A DNA stretch of 64,000 nt, from positions 3,038,001-3,102,000 of the forward strand of contig OY970294.1 of assembly GCA_963716125.1 (NCBI GenBank). The letters are read 5' to 3'. Origin of the DNA: Acidiluteibacter sp963716125. Lineage in GTDB: Bacteria > Bacteroidota > Bacteroidia > Flavobacteriales_E > Vicingaceae. Position 1 is the stretch's first letter, and each line of letters begins with the position of its first letter. The position numbers were made by a program, and so were the translations under genes. The notes under the pieces were generated by a model. The model saw only the letters and a list, made by a program, of their open reading frames with translations, did no database searches and was not told the DNA's origin. This document shows, piece after piece, positions 47,269-57,860 of this stretch.

Positions 47269-48842
47269 TTAATTAACTTTCTTAAAATTAAGATGATAAA
47301 AATGAAAGTCGGGATTAGGCAATTCTATTGTAAATCCATTTGACTTTCCATTTTCAACATTAAATTTAATATATCCTTCAGGCAAAAATTGATCCTTAAA
47401 TTTAATCTGGAATACATCATTCTCCCAATGAGTCATATCACTATAAAATAACTCCTTAGCAGGCTCAAAAACTACTTTTAACATTTTCTTTTCTTTGGTA
47501 ATTGTTGCCTTACCATACATTACGTCTTCATATACGCCAACATATTCATCTAATTTTAAAGTTGGCTGAGTTCCTTTCGTTCTAGCATTAATGACCTCTT
47601 CTCTTTCTGCTTTCAAACGGTCTTCATATCGTTTTGAAAAGTTCAAATATAAAGCTGCCCAATCTTTTTCTTCTTCGTCTTTCGCTAAATATCTATCTAA
47701 TATTTTGTACATTAGAGCAGCAGGTAATGATGACTCATCGTTGGTTAAAATAATCATTCCTAAATTTTCTTCGGGAACGAAGGCGATTTTAGAAATAAAG
47801 CAGGCAATCCTCCTCCGTGATGCGCCACTTTTTTACCATGATAATCGAACAAAAACCAACCCAATCCATATCCTTTAAAATGAGTAGAATTGGACGCATC
47901 AAAAGAAGATACATTTTGTGGTGTTTGTAAGGAAAGTATGTGATGAACTGTTTTAGCTTTCAATAGGGTATCCCCATTAAAAATACCATTATTTGTCCAC
48001 ATTTTTAACCAATTACTCATATCAACTACATTAGAATTCAAAGCAGCAGCACCACCTGAATTGTCATAGTTTAAAAATGCATCAGCTTTACCTTTTACAT
48101 GAGGAATTGCCACATCGCTACTTTTATCAAAAACCGAAGTAGATGTTGTAGATGAAACCATATTTAAAGGTGCAAAAAATCTAGTTTTGATAAAATCGTC
48201 CCAACTCATACCACTAACTTTGGCAACTACCTCACCAGCTACAATAAACATTATATTATTATAACCATAACCTTCTCTAAATGACATTTTATTAGGCAAA
48301 TTAGAAAATCGTTTGATGATCTCTTCTCTTGTGTAATCAGTTCCATACCATAATAAATCACCATCAAAAGTATTGTACCCTGAGTGATGAGCTAACAAAT
48401 CTTCAACAGTAAAATTTTTAGTGGCATAATCGTCATACAATTTAAAGTAAGGAAGTATATCAACAACTTTATCTGTCCATTTTAACTTTCCTTCATCCAC
48501 CAACATACCTATAGAAGCCGATGTAAATGCCTTGCTTAATGAGGCAATTCCAAATAATGATTTCACATCCAAAGGCGCATCAGTTCTTCTATCCTTAGTA
48601 CCGTAAGTATTCTGAAAGACCACATTTTGGTCCTTTACGATAGAAATACTTAATCCTGCTATGCCATAATCTTTAACAGCATTGGCAATGTATTGATCTA
48701 AATCAGTAAACTGTTTGCCGTATTTCTGAAGCGGTTCTTGATCGATTGGAGCTTCGTTTACCGCTTCTCTTTTGGTTGTTTGTCCTATTAATAGAGTTGA
48801 ACTGAATAAGATTGCTAATAGCAATGAATTTATTTTTTTCAT
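47269..48842 (-). pseudogene. Beta-lactamase-family serine hydrolase broken by a one-base deletion
   Basis: Two adjacent leftward frames form one protein. The first (48842-47760) has a signal peptide, SLSKAF (the S-x-x-K active site), YGYNN (Y-x-N motif) and HHGGG (third motif), then ends with unrelated residues after LPALF. The second frame reads SKIAFVPEENLG straight on from that point, then MIILTNDESSLPAAL and a C-terminal DUF3471-like domain. The break is at about 47793-47797, in a T run on the coding strand (one T missing). Restored length is about 524 residues, normal for esterase-like class C relatives. No other damage is seen. Confidence 0.85.
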
Positions 48843-48992
48843 AATTATTTAAACTTAATTATATTTTCACTTTTATGATTTTAAATCTTCTCAACAATTG
48901 AATTAAAAATCAAAGATAATTTCTTTTTTCTTTTGGATTCTCATATAAATTGAATGCCTGAATCTCAAAATCGAATCAGCAAATTAAATCAA

Positions 48993-51080
48993 TTAATAAC
49001 TGCCGTTTCTCTTTCGGATAAACCATTCTATACTTAACAAAGAAAGCAATAGAAAGAACACCCATTTAAGGTTAATCACTTCTGATAGTTTATTTTGAGA
49101 ATAAGAAACAGATGTAATATCTTCTCTACTTTTAATTTCTTTGACTATTTCCTGCATATTAGCAGCAGAAAATGTTTTCCCACCATATTTCTTGCTCAAT
49201 TCTTCCAACATCAATTTATTGGCCTGAATATTATTCGATTCTATATCCAAAGGCAAAACAGTTAAAGTGCCATTTTCTGCTAATGTTTTACCGCCATAAT
49301 TTACTTTTGCAGTATAACTGTAATCTCCAACAGCCAATTTTCCTGCATTGAGATAATAGGCATTTTCTGTTTTTGAAAAGGTATAAGAAAAATCTTTATC
49401 CTCTTGATTTTTAAGAAGCAAACTCACCTCAACATCGTTTACTAATTCATAACTTTCGTTATACAATTGGGCATCAAAAATAACTGTTTCATTTTCTAAA
49501 AAATCATTTTCAGTACTCACTCTAAAAAAACTTTTGTCTGCCTTTACTGATAGATATTGAACAGATTTCTCAATAAACTCACTAAAAATATTGTTGTTGC
49601 TATTTTTCTCAAAATCGGTTAAGGACCATCGCCAAATGCCTTCACCAATGATAAACCCAGTTTTTCGGTTGTTATCTTGTATAAAAAACCAAAGTGGATC
49701 TTCAGTTTTTACTGTACCGATTTTTTGATTTAATAAAGTATAAGACTGCTTGCTAACCATATACTTTCCGAAAGGTGCGTTTAAAGGTGGAAAAGTACCC
49801 ACATTTTTAATGGCATTTTCTGAAACACTAAACAGTGGAAAAGTAGAATTGGCAACAGCCGTAATTTCATTGGATTGATTGCCCCTAGCTGAAATACTTA
49901 AACCAGTATTTAATTGATTTAAAAGTTGAATATTCGTTTGTGCCCCTACTACAAAAAGCGTAGAAATATTCTGAGAAATAATATTTTTCAACTTGGAAGA
50001 ATGAGCTGAATTAGCTGGCAAATTATGTAAAATTACCAAGTTATAGGCGTCTAATTTTTCATTAAAATCAGCTATTAAAGCAACTTTCACTTCATAATTT
50101 TCATTATTTTCAATACTTCTTTTAATGGCTGCCACATCGGGATGGGGTGAATTTGCTAATAATAAAATCTTTTCTCGACCATCTAAAACATCTACATAAA
50201 CAGATTTTTGATTATTGGTTACGCTAATCTCTCCATCTAAAGTAGTCAGTTGAACAGAATACTTCTGTAGTCCTACTTTCTTAGCTTCTAAAATAACCGT
50301 TCTAGTACTTAAATAATCTGTTGCATCAATTTGTATTTTTTCATTGTGCAACAATTGTCCATTATTATAAATCTTCAATTCAGCAATTTGTCCTTTTAAC
50401 TTTTGAGCATTCAACTGAATTTCTATGGGAAATTGATTGTTGAGATAAGCGATTTTATTAGCAGTAATGCGCTCAATCTTCAAATCTTTTTGAATGGTAG
50501 TATCACCTAAAGCAATACTATAAATTGGAAAGTCGAAATTAGCTGATTGATACAATGGATTAGAACCTTTGTTGTAAATTCCATCTGAAGAGATAATTAA
50601 AGCACCTACATTTCTATTGCTAAATCTATTTTCAACTTCTTCAATTAATTGAGAAATGTCGGTTTGCTTTTCTTTAAAATCAATAACTCCATCTTCTTTT
50701 ACTGCCTCTCCAAAAGTGTAAAATTTCAATTCATAAGATTCCGCAATAGTATTTTTAAGCTGATTTAAATTTGTTAAATAATCCTCTTTTATTTTTGTAG
50801 AATCTTTGGTTAAAATCAGACTTTGGGAGTTATCTTGCGCCAAAACAATAATAGGTGGCTCAATTATACGTTCTAGGTTTTTGATATAAGGTGAAAGCAA
50901 CAAAAAAGCCAACAAACTAACTGCCATAAAACGCAAAAATGCCAATAGACGAACTGTCCAAGGTGACATTTCCTTTAGTTTCTTATTGTTGAAGTAAAGT
51001 ATAGTTGCATAAATACCCCCTAAGGCTATGCAAAAAATAATGAACCAGAGGGGGTATTTTGTTATAATTGAAAAATCCAC
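48993..51080 (-). CDS. BatA/VWA-type membrane protein (large periplasmic domain)
   Basis: A 695-residue protein with two N-terminal membrane helices (about 10-30 and 42-62), a large soluble region, and one helix at the C-terminus (WVFFLLLSLLSIEWFIRKR). This is the layout of Bacteroidota BatA-like or glutamine-amidotransferase-like membrane proteins. VLAQDNSQSLILT at about 82-94 echoes a VWA metal-site start (DxSxS), and GALIISSDGIYNKGSNP continues the VWA pattern. Function is unknown. The start is GTG at 51080; no earlier ATG is in frame. It follows fabG by 19 bp and is probably co-transcribed with it. Confidence 0.75.
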   Translation of the reverse strand: MDFSIITKYPLWFIIFCIALGGIYATILYFNNKKLKEMSPWTVRLLAFLRFMAVSLLAFLLLSPYIKNLERIIEPPIIVLAQDNSQSLILTKDSTKIKEDYLTNLNQLKNTIAESYELKFYTFGEAVKEDGVIDFKEKQTDISQLIEEVENRFSNRNVGALIISSDGIYNKGSNPLYQSANFDFPIYSIALGDTTIQKDLKIERITANKIAYLNNQFPIEIQLNAQKLKGQIAELKIYNNGQLLHNEKIQIDATDYLSTRTVILEAKKVGLQKYSVQLTTLDGEISVTNNQKSVYVDVLDGREKILLLANSPHPDVAAIKRSIENNENYEVKVALIADFNEKLDAYNLVILHNLPANSAHSSKLKNIISQNISTLFVVGAQTNIQLLNQLNTGLSISARGNQSNEITAVANSTFPLFSVSENAIKNVGTFPPLNAPFGKYMVSKQSYTLLNQKIGTVKTEDPLWFFIQDNNRKTGFIIGEGIWRWSLTDFEKNSNNNIFSEFIEKSVQYLSVKADKSFFRVSTENDFLENETVIFDAQLYNESYELVNDVEVSLLLKNQEDKDFSYTFSKTENAYYLNAGKLAVGDYSYTAKVNYGGKTLAENGTLTVLPLDIESNNIQANKLMLEELSKKYGGKTFSAANMQEIVKEIKSREDITSVSYSQNKLSEVINLKWVFFLLLSLLSIEWFIRKRNGSY

Positions 51081-51099
51081 TTAAAATATATCCTTTTAA

Positions 51100-51846
51100 T
51101 TAAGTCAACATTGCACCGCAAACATTGATGGTTTGACCTGACACGTAAGCTGACAAATCAGAAGCCAAAAATAAGCAAACATTAGCAACATCTTCTGTTT
51201 CTCCAGGTCTTCCCAATGGAATACCTTTTAACCATGCTTGCATAACATCTTCACCCAATTCGGCGGTCATTTCAGTAGCAATAAAACCTGGTGCAATGGC
51301 ATTACATCTAATATTTCTTGAACCTAATTCTCTAGCAATTGATTTAGTAAAGCCAATAATACCTGCTTTAGAAGCAGCATAATTAGATTGACCTGCATTT
51401 CCTTGCACACCTACTACTGAGCTCATATTAATAATAGAGCCCGAACGCTTTTTCAACATGGTTCGTTGAACGTGCTTGGTGATATTAAAAACCGATTTCA
51501 AATTGACATCTATTACTTCTTGAAAATTTTCTTCAGACATACGCATTAGTAAACCATCGCGTGTGATTCCTGCATTGTTGACTACAATATCAATTGTTCC
51601 AAATTCAGCAACAATATCGTTGATTAATTTTTCAGCTTGTGCATAATCTGCAGCATCAGATTTATAAGCCTTTGCATTTACACCAAAAGCTTTCGCTTCA
51701 TCTTCTACCGCTTTAGCTTTTGAATCTGATGAAACATAAGTAAAAGCAACATGAGCACCATGTTCTGCAAATTTTAATGCAATTCCTTTACCAATTCCTC
51801 TTGTAGCTCCTGTAACTAAGGCTACTTTACCTTCTAATAATTTCAT
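51100..51846 (-). CDS. fabG: 3-oxoacyl-[acyl-carrier-protein] reductase
   Basis: A 248-residue classical SDR. TGATRGIGKG (residues 12-21) binds NADPH; NNAG follows near 90; the catalytic Ser (NMSSVVG) and YAASK (Tyr/Lys) complete the triad, and the C-terminal SAYVSGQTINVCGAM is typical of FabG. It reduces 3-oxoacyl-ACP in fatty-acid elongation in the cytoplasm. Length and motifs fit fabG better than other SDRs. It starts a unit with the BatA-like gene after the sucD terminator. Confidence 0.93.
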   Translation of the reverse strand: MKLLEGKVALVTGATRGIGKGIALKFAEHGAHVAFTYVSSDSKAKAVEDEAKAFGVNAKAYKSDAADYAQAEKLINDIVAEFGTIDIVVNNAGITRDGLLMRMSEENFQEVIDVNLKSVFNITKHVQRTMLKKRSGSIINMSSVVGVQGNAGQSNYAASKAGIIGFTKSIARELGSRNIRCNAIAPGFIATEMTAELGEDVMQAWLKGIPLGRPGETEDVANVCLFLASDLSAYVSGQTINVCGAMLT

Positions 51847-51911
51847 GTGTTTTATTTTCTTGTTCTATCAACCAAATATAAGGAGAATTATTTTCTTTTT
51901 ACATTAAACAA

Positions 51912-51950
51912 AAAAGCCCTTTGTCTGGCTGTCCAAAACAAAGGGCTTTT
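51912..51950 (-). terminator. Terminator of sucD
   Basis: A 13-bp perfect stem (AAAAGCCCTTTGT / ACAAAGGGCTTTT) with a 13-nt loop; the A run on its left reads as T on the leftward strand. It lies 15 bp past the sucD stop and before the fabG start. Confidence 0.87.
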
Positions 51951-51965
51951 AAAAATTTGTAAGAC

Positions 51966-52844
51966 TTAAGCTTTCACACCCATCATTTCTGCCATCGTTT
52001 TTCCAATTACTGCTGGAGATTCTACTACAGTGATGCCACATTCTTTCATGATTTTCATTTTTGCTTCGGCAGTATCATCAGCTCCACCAACAATTGCACC
52101 TGCGTGACCCATAGTTCTTCCTGCAGGAGCAGTTTGACCTGCTATAAACCCAACAACCGGTTTAGTACCATTGGCTTTAATCCAATAGGCAGCATCTGCT
52201 TCCATTTGTCCACCAATCTCACCAATCATTACAATTCCTTCAGTATCAGGGTCATTCATCAACAATTCTACAGCATCTTTAGTAGTAGTTCCAATAATTG
52301 GATCTCCACCAATACCGATAGCCGTAGTAATTCCTAAACCTGCTTTCACTACTTGATCCGCAGCTTCATAAGTTAAAGTTCCAGATCTAGAAACAATACC
52401 GATATTTCCTTTTTTGAAAACAAAACCTGGCATAATTCCAACCTTCGCTTCTCCTGGAGTAATTACACCAGGGCAGTTAGGTCCAATCAATCTAACTTCT
52501 CTACTTTTTAAGTATTCTTTTACTTGAATCATATCCTTAGTTGGGATACCTTCTGTAATACAAATAATCACTTCGATTCCTGCCTCTGCAGCTTCCATAA
52601 TTGCATCAGCAGCAAAAGCTGGCGGTACAAAAATAATTGACACATTAGCCTTTGTTTCCTTCACAGCTTCTGATACAGTATTGAAAACTGGCTTTCCCAA
52701 ATGCGTTTGTCCACCCTTAGATGGCGTAACTCCTCCAACTACATTGGTTCCATACTCAATCATTTGCTCAGCGTGAAAAGAACCTTCACTACCTGTAAAA
52801 CCTTGAACAATTACTTTAGAATTTTTATTTACTAGAACACTCAT
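51966..52844 (-). CDS. sucD: Succinate-CoA ligase [ADP-forming] subunit alpha
   Basis: A 292-residue TCA-cycle enzyme subunit. CoA-binding Rossmann domain at the N-terminus (VIVQGFTGSEGSFHAEQMIE; VVGGVTPSKGG), GPNCPGVITPGEAKVGIMPG in the middle and the phosphohistidine site GRTMGHAGAIVGG near residue 248. It pairs with SucC, which is not in this window. The open frame continues upstream to 52919, but the 25 extra residues are basic and unlike SucD, so ATG 52844 is chosen; it gives the usual length. A strong terminator follows. Confidence 0.96.
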   Translation of the reverse strand: MSVLVNKNSKVIVQGFTGSEGSFHAEQMIEYGTNVVGGVTPSKGGQTHLGKPVFNTVSEAVKETKANVSIIFVPPAFAADAIMEAAEAGIEVIICITEGIPTKDMIQVKEYLKSREVRLIGPNCPGVITPGEAKVGIMPGFVFKKGNIGIVSRSGTLTYEAADQVVKAGLGITTAIGIGGDPIIGTTTKDAVELLMNDPDTEGIVMIGEIGGQMEADAAYWIKANGTKPVVGFIAGQTAPAGRTMGHAGAIVGGADDTAEAKMKIMKECGITVVESPAVIGKTMAEMMGVKA

Positions 52845-53010
52845 TATTTGCGTTTTATGTTTTTTCTTGAATTGATTTTTTAACGACCCCAAATTTATAC
52901 TTTTATGTATTCCCCTCAAAGCATTGATGAAATTAAATTAATCATTTTTTGTTTTCTTAATTTTTCAAAGCTTATAAAGCTGTTTAAAATAGCTTTACTA
53001 TTTTTACACC

Positions 53011-53496
53011 ATGAAAAAATATTCCATCATTGCCTTATTGTTTCTACTTAGTTTTTCAGCGCAAGCGCATAAGTTTTATGTAAGTATTAGTCAAATTAAT
53101 TACAATCAGAAAAATAATTCTCTTGAAATTACTTTAAAACTATTCACCGATGATTTAGAAAAAAGTGTTGCAGCGTTTAGCCATCATCCCGTAAGTATTG
53201 ACCAATCAACTGATGAAGATGCATCTATCAAGGCTTATATTTTAAAAAATCTCAAGATTGAAATAAATAATAAACTGCAAACAATTAATTATTTAGGAAA
53301 AGAATTAGAAAATGATGTAAGTTGGTGCTATTTAGAAATTAAAAATGTAAACCCCTTTAATGAATTAGAAATAACCAACTCTATCTTTACAGATCTATTT
53401 GACAATCAAAAAAATTTAATTCAAATTTCAGCTTTCAATAAAGAAGAAAGTACTGTATTAACTAAAAATACATCCTCTTATACTTTCAAATTTTAA
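53011..53496 (+). CDS. DUF6702-type exported protein
   Basis: A 161-residue protein with a signal peptide (about 1-19, ending AQA-H). The mature part begins HKFYVSISQINYNQ, continues with LEITLKLFTDDLE and has YLGKELENDVSWCYLEI, the pattern of DUF6702 proteins. These are small periplasmic or surface proteins of unknown role, nearly always found just upstream of hupE-like and M1 peptidase genes in Bacteroidota, as here. The next start is 3 bp after its stop. Confidence 0.8.
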   Translation: MKKYSIIALLFLLSFSAQAHKFYVSISQINYNQKNNSLEITLKLFTDDLEKSVAAFSHHPVSIDQSTDEDASIKAYILKNLKIEINNKLQTINYLGKELENDVSWCYLEIKNVNPFNELEITNSIFTDLFDNQKNLIQISAFNKEESTVLTKNTSSYTFKF

Positions 53497-53499
53497 GTT

Positions 53500-54075
53500 A
53501 TGTTTTCAACTTATTTCACCTTAGGAATAGAGCACATTACAGATTTAGATGGTTATGACCATATGCTATTTATAGCCGTTTTAATGGCGCCATACTTGGC
53601 CAAACATCTCAAAAATATCTTTTGGTTAGTGACCGCCTTTACTTTAGGTCATTCTATTACCTTATTATTGGCAACTTTAAAAATTATTCCAATAAATGGT
53701 GATTTAATAGAACTTTTAATACCGATAACTATTTTAATCACAGCCATTGGTAATCTATTTTCTACTCAAACAAGTATAGATAATAAACGATTAAACTATG
53801 TATTAGCCCTTCTGTTTGGATTGATACATGGAATGGGATTTTCCAATTACTTTCAAGCTCTACTTGGGAAAGAAAGTAGTATTCTCAAACCTCTATTAGC
53901 CTTTAATTTAGGTGTAGAAGCAGGACAAATATTAATTGTAATCCTACTATTACTAATACAATTTGTACTTTTATCGCTTCTTAAAATAAAATTCAAATGG
54001 TGGTTGATAGGCATTAGCTCTATTGGCGCTGTGGTTTCTCTAAATATGATTATTCAAAATATAAACAACTTATGA
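53500..54075 (+). CDS. HupE/UreJ family membrane protein
   Basis: A 191-residue integral membrane protein with about six helices. Signature motifs are GIEHITDLDGYDHMLF, AFTLGHSITLLLA, LLFGLIHGMGFSN and NLGVEAGQILIV, with conserved His and Asp facing the membrane. HupE/UreJ proteins are thought to be nickel or cobalt permeases; metal and direction here are unknown, and this short variant is common beside DUF6702. It overlaps the M1 peptidase gene by 4 bp (ATGA), so the three genes form an operon. Confidence 0.87.
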   Translation: MFSTYFTLGIEHITDLDGYDHMLFIAVLMAPYLAKHLKNIFWLVTAFTLGHSITLLLATLKIIPINGDLIELLIPITILITAIGNLFSTQTSIDNKRLNYVLALLFGLIHGMGFSNYFQALLGKESSILKPLLAFNLGVEAGQILIVILLLLIQFVLLSLLKIKFKWWLIGISSIGAVVSLNMIIQNINNL

Positions 54076-56409
54076 ATTCATTCAAGTTTCCTCTGATTAC
54101 ACTTATTTTATTCGCTCTATCAATTAACTCTATGGCTCAGAGCGACAACACCAACAAAAGTTATTTCAAACAGCTTTATAATGACTTGCCAACGCCTAAT
54201 GTATATCGAACGGCTTCTGGTTATCCAGGTCATGAATATTATCAGCAAAAAGCTGATTATGTAATAGACATCACTTTAGATGATGAAAAGCAAACCATTA
54301 CAGGATCTGAAACAGTAACTTATACCAACAATTCTCCTGATGCATTACCTTATTTATGGATTCAATTGGATCAAAATATGAGAGCAAAAGATTCTGATAC
54401 TAGAAAAATATCATCCATGAAAGTTGGAGATGAATTGAGTTTTGAGGAGTTAGATAAATACATCAATCCTTTTGATGGAGGCTTTAAATTAAAAAAAGTA
54501 ACAGATAGCAGAGGAAACGATATAGAATATACCATTAATAAAACGATGATGCGCTTGGATATGCCTCAAGCTTTAAAGCCAGGTTCGTCTTACAGTTTTA
54601 AAATAGAATGGTGGTATAATATTAATGATAGAATGAAAATTGGTGGTCGTTCAGGATATGAGTATTTTTCTGAGGAAGATAATTATCTTTATACTATAGC
54701 TCAGTTTTATCCAAGAATGGCAGTATATAATGATGCGGAAGGATGGCAAAACAAACAATTTTTAGGAAGAGGAGAATTTACATTACCTTTTGGTGATTAT
54801 GATGTTAGCATTACAGTTCCTTCAGATCATGTGGTGGGAGCTACTGGATTATTGCAGAATTCATCGGATGTAATGACCTCCAAACAAAGAAAACGTTTTG
54901 CTGATGCGAAAGATAATACCAAAGAGCCTACTTTAATCATTACCCAAGAAGAAGCTGAAGAAAATGAAAAAGAGAAAGCAAAAGGCACAAAAACATGGAA
55001 GTTTAATGCAGAAAATGTAAGAGATTTCGGTTTTGCATCTTCTAGAAAATTTATTTGGGATGCCATGGGTGTAAAATTGGATGGTAAAACGGTGATGGCG
55101 ATGTCCTATTACCCAAAAGAAGGAAATCCTTTGTGGGAGCAATATCTCTACTAGAGCAGTTGCACATACACTTTATATCTTATTCGACTCATACTTTTGA
55201 TTATCCTTATCCTGTTGCTATTTCAGTAAATGCTAAAAGTATTGGAATGGAATATCCTATGATTTGTTTTAATTATGGAAGACCAGAAAAAGATGGTACT
55301 TATACAGAACGTTTAAAATATGGAGTTATATCAGTGATTATTCACGAAGTAGGACACAACTTTTTCCCTATGATTGTAAATTCTGACGAACGTCAATGGA
55401 CTTGGATGGATGAAGGTTTGAATACGTTTTGTCAATATATGGCTGAGCAAGAATGGGATGTTGATTATCCTTCGCGAAGAGGACCAGCCTATAAAATAGT
55501 GTGATTATATGAAAGGTGATAAAAGTAACATCACTCCTATTATGACCAATTCTGAGATCTATTTTTCAGTTTGGAAACAATGCTTATGGAAAACCAGCAA
55601 CAGCATTAAATATTTTGAGAGAAACAGTAATGGGCAGAGAATTATTTGATTATGCTTTCAAACAATATGCCCAAACATGGATGTTTAAACACCCTACTCC
55701 TGCTGACTTTTTTAGATTGATGGAAGATGCTTCTGCTATTGATTTAGATTGGTTTTGGAGAGGTTGGTTTTTTACCACTGATAATGTTGATATATCTATG
55801 GATCAAGTAAAATGGATGCAAATAGATAGCCGAAACCCTGGAAAAGAAATGGCTTTTAAAGAACAAGAAGGAACAGCCGACGACAAAGCTTTTATAGGCA
55901 ATATTCGTAACGAAAAATTGAAATCTGAAACTGTGGTTGCTAAGGATGAAAAAGCGAATGACTTTTACAATTCTTTCAATAAGTATGAGCCGACTAAAGT
56001 AGATGAAAGTGAGTACAAAAAATACATGGAAACCTTAGATGATAAAGAAAAAGCTGCCTTAAATCAATCAGTCAATTTATACGATATTCAATTTTCAAAT
56101 GTAGGAGGTTTACCTATGCCTATTATTGTAGAGTTTGAATTTGAGGATGGTAGTAAGACTAAAGAGCAAATTCCTGCTGGAATATGGAAAATGGGCGATA
56201 AAACAGTTAATAAATTATTCTATTTTGAAAAAGAAGTAAAAGCTATCAACTTAGACCCTAATTTAGAAACTGCTGATGTCAACAGAAACAACAATTATTG
56301 GCCACCAAGAATGGAAGCTAGTCGTTTCAAATTATTCAAACAAAAGGAAGAGGAAGAAGTAGAAAATGAAATGCAGAGAGTAAAGAGAGGGGAAACAATG
56401 GATAATTGA
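54072..56409 (+). pseudogene. M1 family metallopeptidase gene with four single-base insertions
   Basis: Four frames in succession give one M1-type aminopeptidase with a signal peptide. The first (from 54072) runs to 55145; one extra base near 55146 leads into STRAVAHTLY; a second near 55174-55178 leads into SYSTHTFDYPY, GMEYPMI (GAMEN-type exopeptidase motif) and HEVGH with Glu 19 residues later (zinc site). A third near 55500-55504 leads into DYMKGDKSNITP; a fourth in the T run 55562-55566 leads into FQFGNNAYGKPAT and the C-terminal part to 56409. Removing four bases restores about 777 residues. All other sequence is well conserved, so either the sequence is faulty here or the loss is very recent. 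Confidence 0.85.
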
Positions 56410-56559
56410 TAATGAACAATTTATATTCATTAATTCACTTCTTCTACAGTAGTTTAACAAAGGAGGGTTAAACAATTTTTTCACTCTGTTTGCCGTAACT
56501 GGGTGAAGGAGGATTAAATTCATTGTTACATTGCTAAACTGATCAATTTTTACATTAAT

Positions 56560-57321
56560 ATGTTTATGAAAAATACTTCAAAACTTACACTAATATTAAT
56601 TGCATCGTTTTTATTTAGTTGTACCAATAACTCATCGGAAAATAAAGACGTAAATGAGCTCCAATCATCTGCTCCAATTGTTGATTCTGATACTTTAACA
56701 AAACATCTCAAACCTTTTAAGGATAGTTTGCCTACTATTGGGTTACTGATGTACAATGGAGTATTAACTACTGAAGTTACAGCAACTGCTGACGTTTTTA
56801 CTAAACCCACTGCCGACGGTGTGCAACTTTTTAATGTGATTACCATTGCTGAAACATCCAAACCTATTGTTACAGAAGAAGGTTTAACAATTGTACCAGA
56901 TTACACTTTTGAAAACTGCCCGAAATTAGATATTCTCTTCGTTCCAAGTGCTTATGATATGTATTCTCAAGTACATAATATTAAGATTGTCAATTTTATC
57001 AGAGATAAAAATAAAGAAACTCAATATACAGTCAGTAATTGTGCAGGAGCTCAACTAATAGGAGCTTCAGGCATAGCAGATGGCAAAAAAATAGTCACTT
57101 GGATTGGTGGAGGTGAACAATTACAAAAAGATTATCCTAAACTATTGGTTCAAGATGATAGCACCGTAACTTTTGTAGAAGATGGCAAATTTCTTTCTTC
57201 TAATGGAAATTTAGTAAGTTATATAAGTGCTTTAAATTTGGTTGAAAAAATGACAAGTCCAATGCACCGTAAGTTTGTTGAATCCTACTTATACATCGAT
57301 CAATTGAAGAAAAATAAATAA
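56560..57321 (+). CDS. DJ-1/PfpI family lipoprotein
   Basis: A 253-residue protein with a lipoprotein signal (hydrophobic segment ending FLFSC, then TNNSSEN). The GATase1-like DJ-1/PfpI domain follows: TIGLLMYNGVLTTEV at the start, KLDILFVPSAYDMY, and the elbow SNCAGAQLIGASG with a Cys at the nucleophile position. Relatives include glyoxalase III, deglycases and isonitrile hydratases, but most act in the cytoplasm, so a lipid-anchored version is unusual; substrate unknown. The frame starts with ATG 56560; a second ATG lies at 56566. The 150-bp gap before it contains only an AGGAGGG-rich spacer with TTACGGC-type sequence, similar to one at 17.6 kb. Confidence 0.82.
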   Translation: MFMKNTSKLTLILIASFLFSCTNNSSENKDVNELQSSAPIVDSDTLTKHLKPFKDSLPTIGLLMYNGVLTTEVTATADVFTKPTADGVQLFNVITIAETSKPIVTEEGLTIVPDYTFENCPKLDILFVPSAYDMYSQVHNIKIVNFIRDKNKETQYTVSNCAGAQLIGASGIADGKKIVTWIGGGEQLQKDYPKLLVQDDSTVTFVEDGKFLSSNGNLVSYISALNLVEKMTSPMHRKFVESYLYIDQLKKNK

Positions 57322-57436
57322 TTATTAATGGTTAATTATTAATGGTTAATTGTTAATGGTTAATTATTAATGGTTAATTATTAATGGTTAATTATTAATT
57401 GTTAATGGTTAATTATTAATGGTTAATTGTTAAATA
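57320..57436 (+). repeat. AT-rich tandem array before the four-helix-bundle gene
   Basis: About eight near-perfect copies of a 14-bp unit TTAATTATTAATGG, some with G for A (TTAATTGTTAATGG) and one shortened copy. It ends 25 bp before the start of the four-helix-bundle gene. An array of related sequence in the opposite orientation lies after that gene. Confidence 0.92.
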
Positions 57437-57460
57437 TTAAATTTTAAAAAATCATAAGTT

Positions 57461-57817
57461 ATGAAAGAGAATATTGTAAAAACCAAAAGCTTCGATTTTG
57501 CTATTCAAATAGTTAATATTTATAAGCATTTGACAACAGAAAAAAAAGAATATATACTTTCAAAGCAAATACTTCGATCGGGCACCAGTGTTGGTGCAAT
57601 GATTAGAGAAGCTGAGCATGCTATAAGCAAGGCAGACTTTAAATATAAATTAAGTATTGCTCAAAAGGAGATTAATGAAACTATTTATTGGCTTGATTTA
57701 TTAAGAAGTACCGATTATTTAACCGAAAAAGAATTTGTGTTATTAAATTCAAATGCAATTGAAATTATAAAATTATTGACTTCAATTATCAAATCTACTA
57801 AAGCCAATATGACTTAA
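57461..57817 (+). CDS. Four-helix-bundle protein (23S rRNA intervening-sequence/Avd-like family)
   Basis: A 118-residue soluble protein. FDFAIQIVNIYKHL, LSKQILRSGTSVGAMIREAEHA and FKYKLSIAQKEINETIYWLDLL are the signature helices of the S23/TIGR02436 four-helix-bundle family, which includes proteins encoded in 23S rRNA intervening sequences and the Avd accessory proteins of diversity-generating retroelements. They form pentamers that bind nucleic acids. No reverse transcriptase or rRNA is nearby. It is unlinked to its neighbours but sits between two mirror-image AT-rich arrays (57320-57436 and 57861-57906), suggesting a mobile cassette. Confidence 0.9.
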   Translation: MKENIVKTKSFDFAIQIVNIYKHLTTEKKEYILSKQILRSGTSVGAMIREAEHAISKADFKYKLSIAQKEINETIYWLDLLRSTDYLTEKEFVLLNSNAIEIIKLLTSIIKSTKANMT

Positions 57818-57860
57818 ATTGATTTAAACGGTTAATCTGATGGCTATCGGATAAGTGAGA

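Noticed and set aside
52845..52919. Extended N-terminus of SucD
   Set aside because: The extra 25 residues are basic and unlike SucD; the ATG at 52844 gives the normal length and N-terminus.
57320..57436. Regularly spaced repeats that might be a CRISPR array
   Set aside because: The 14-bp units are directly joined with no unique spacers, and no cas genes are present; it is a simple tandem array.
57461..57817. Avd-like accessory protein of a diversity-generating retroelement
   Set aside because: No reverse transcriptase, template repeat or variable target gene is seen in the surrounding sequence.
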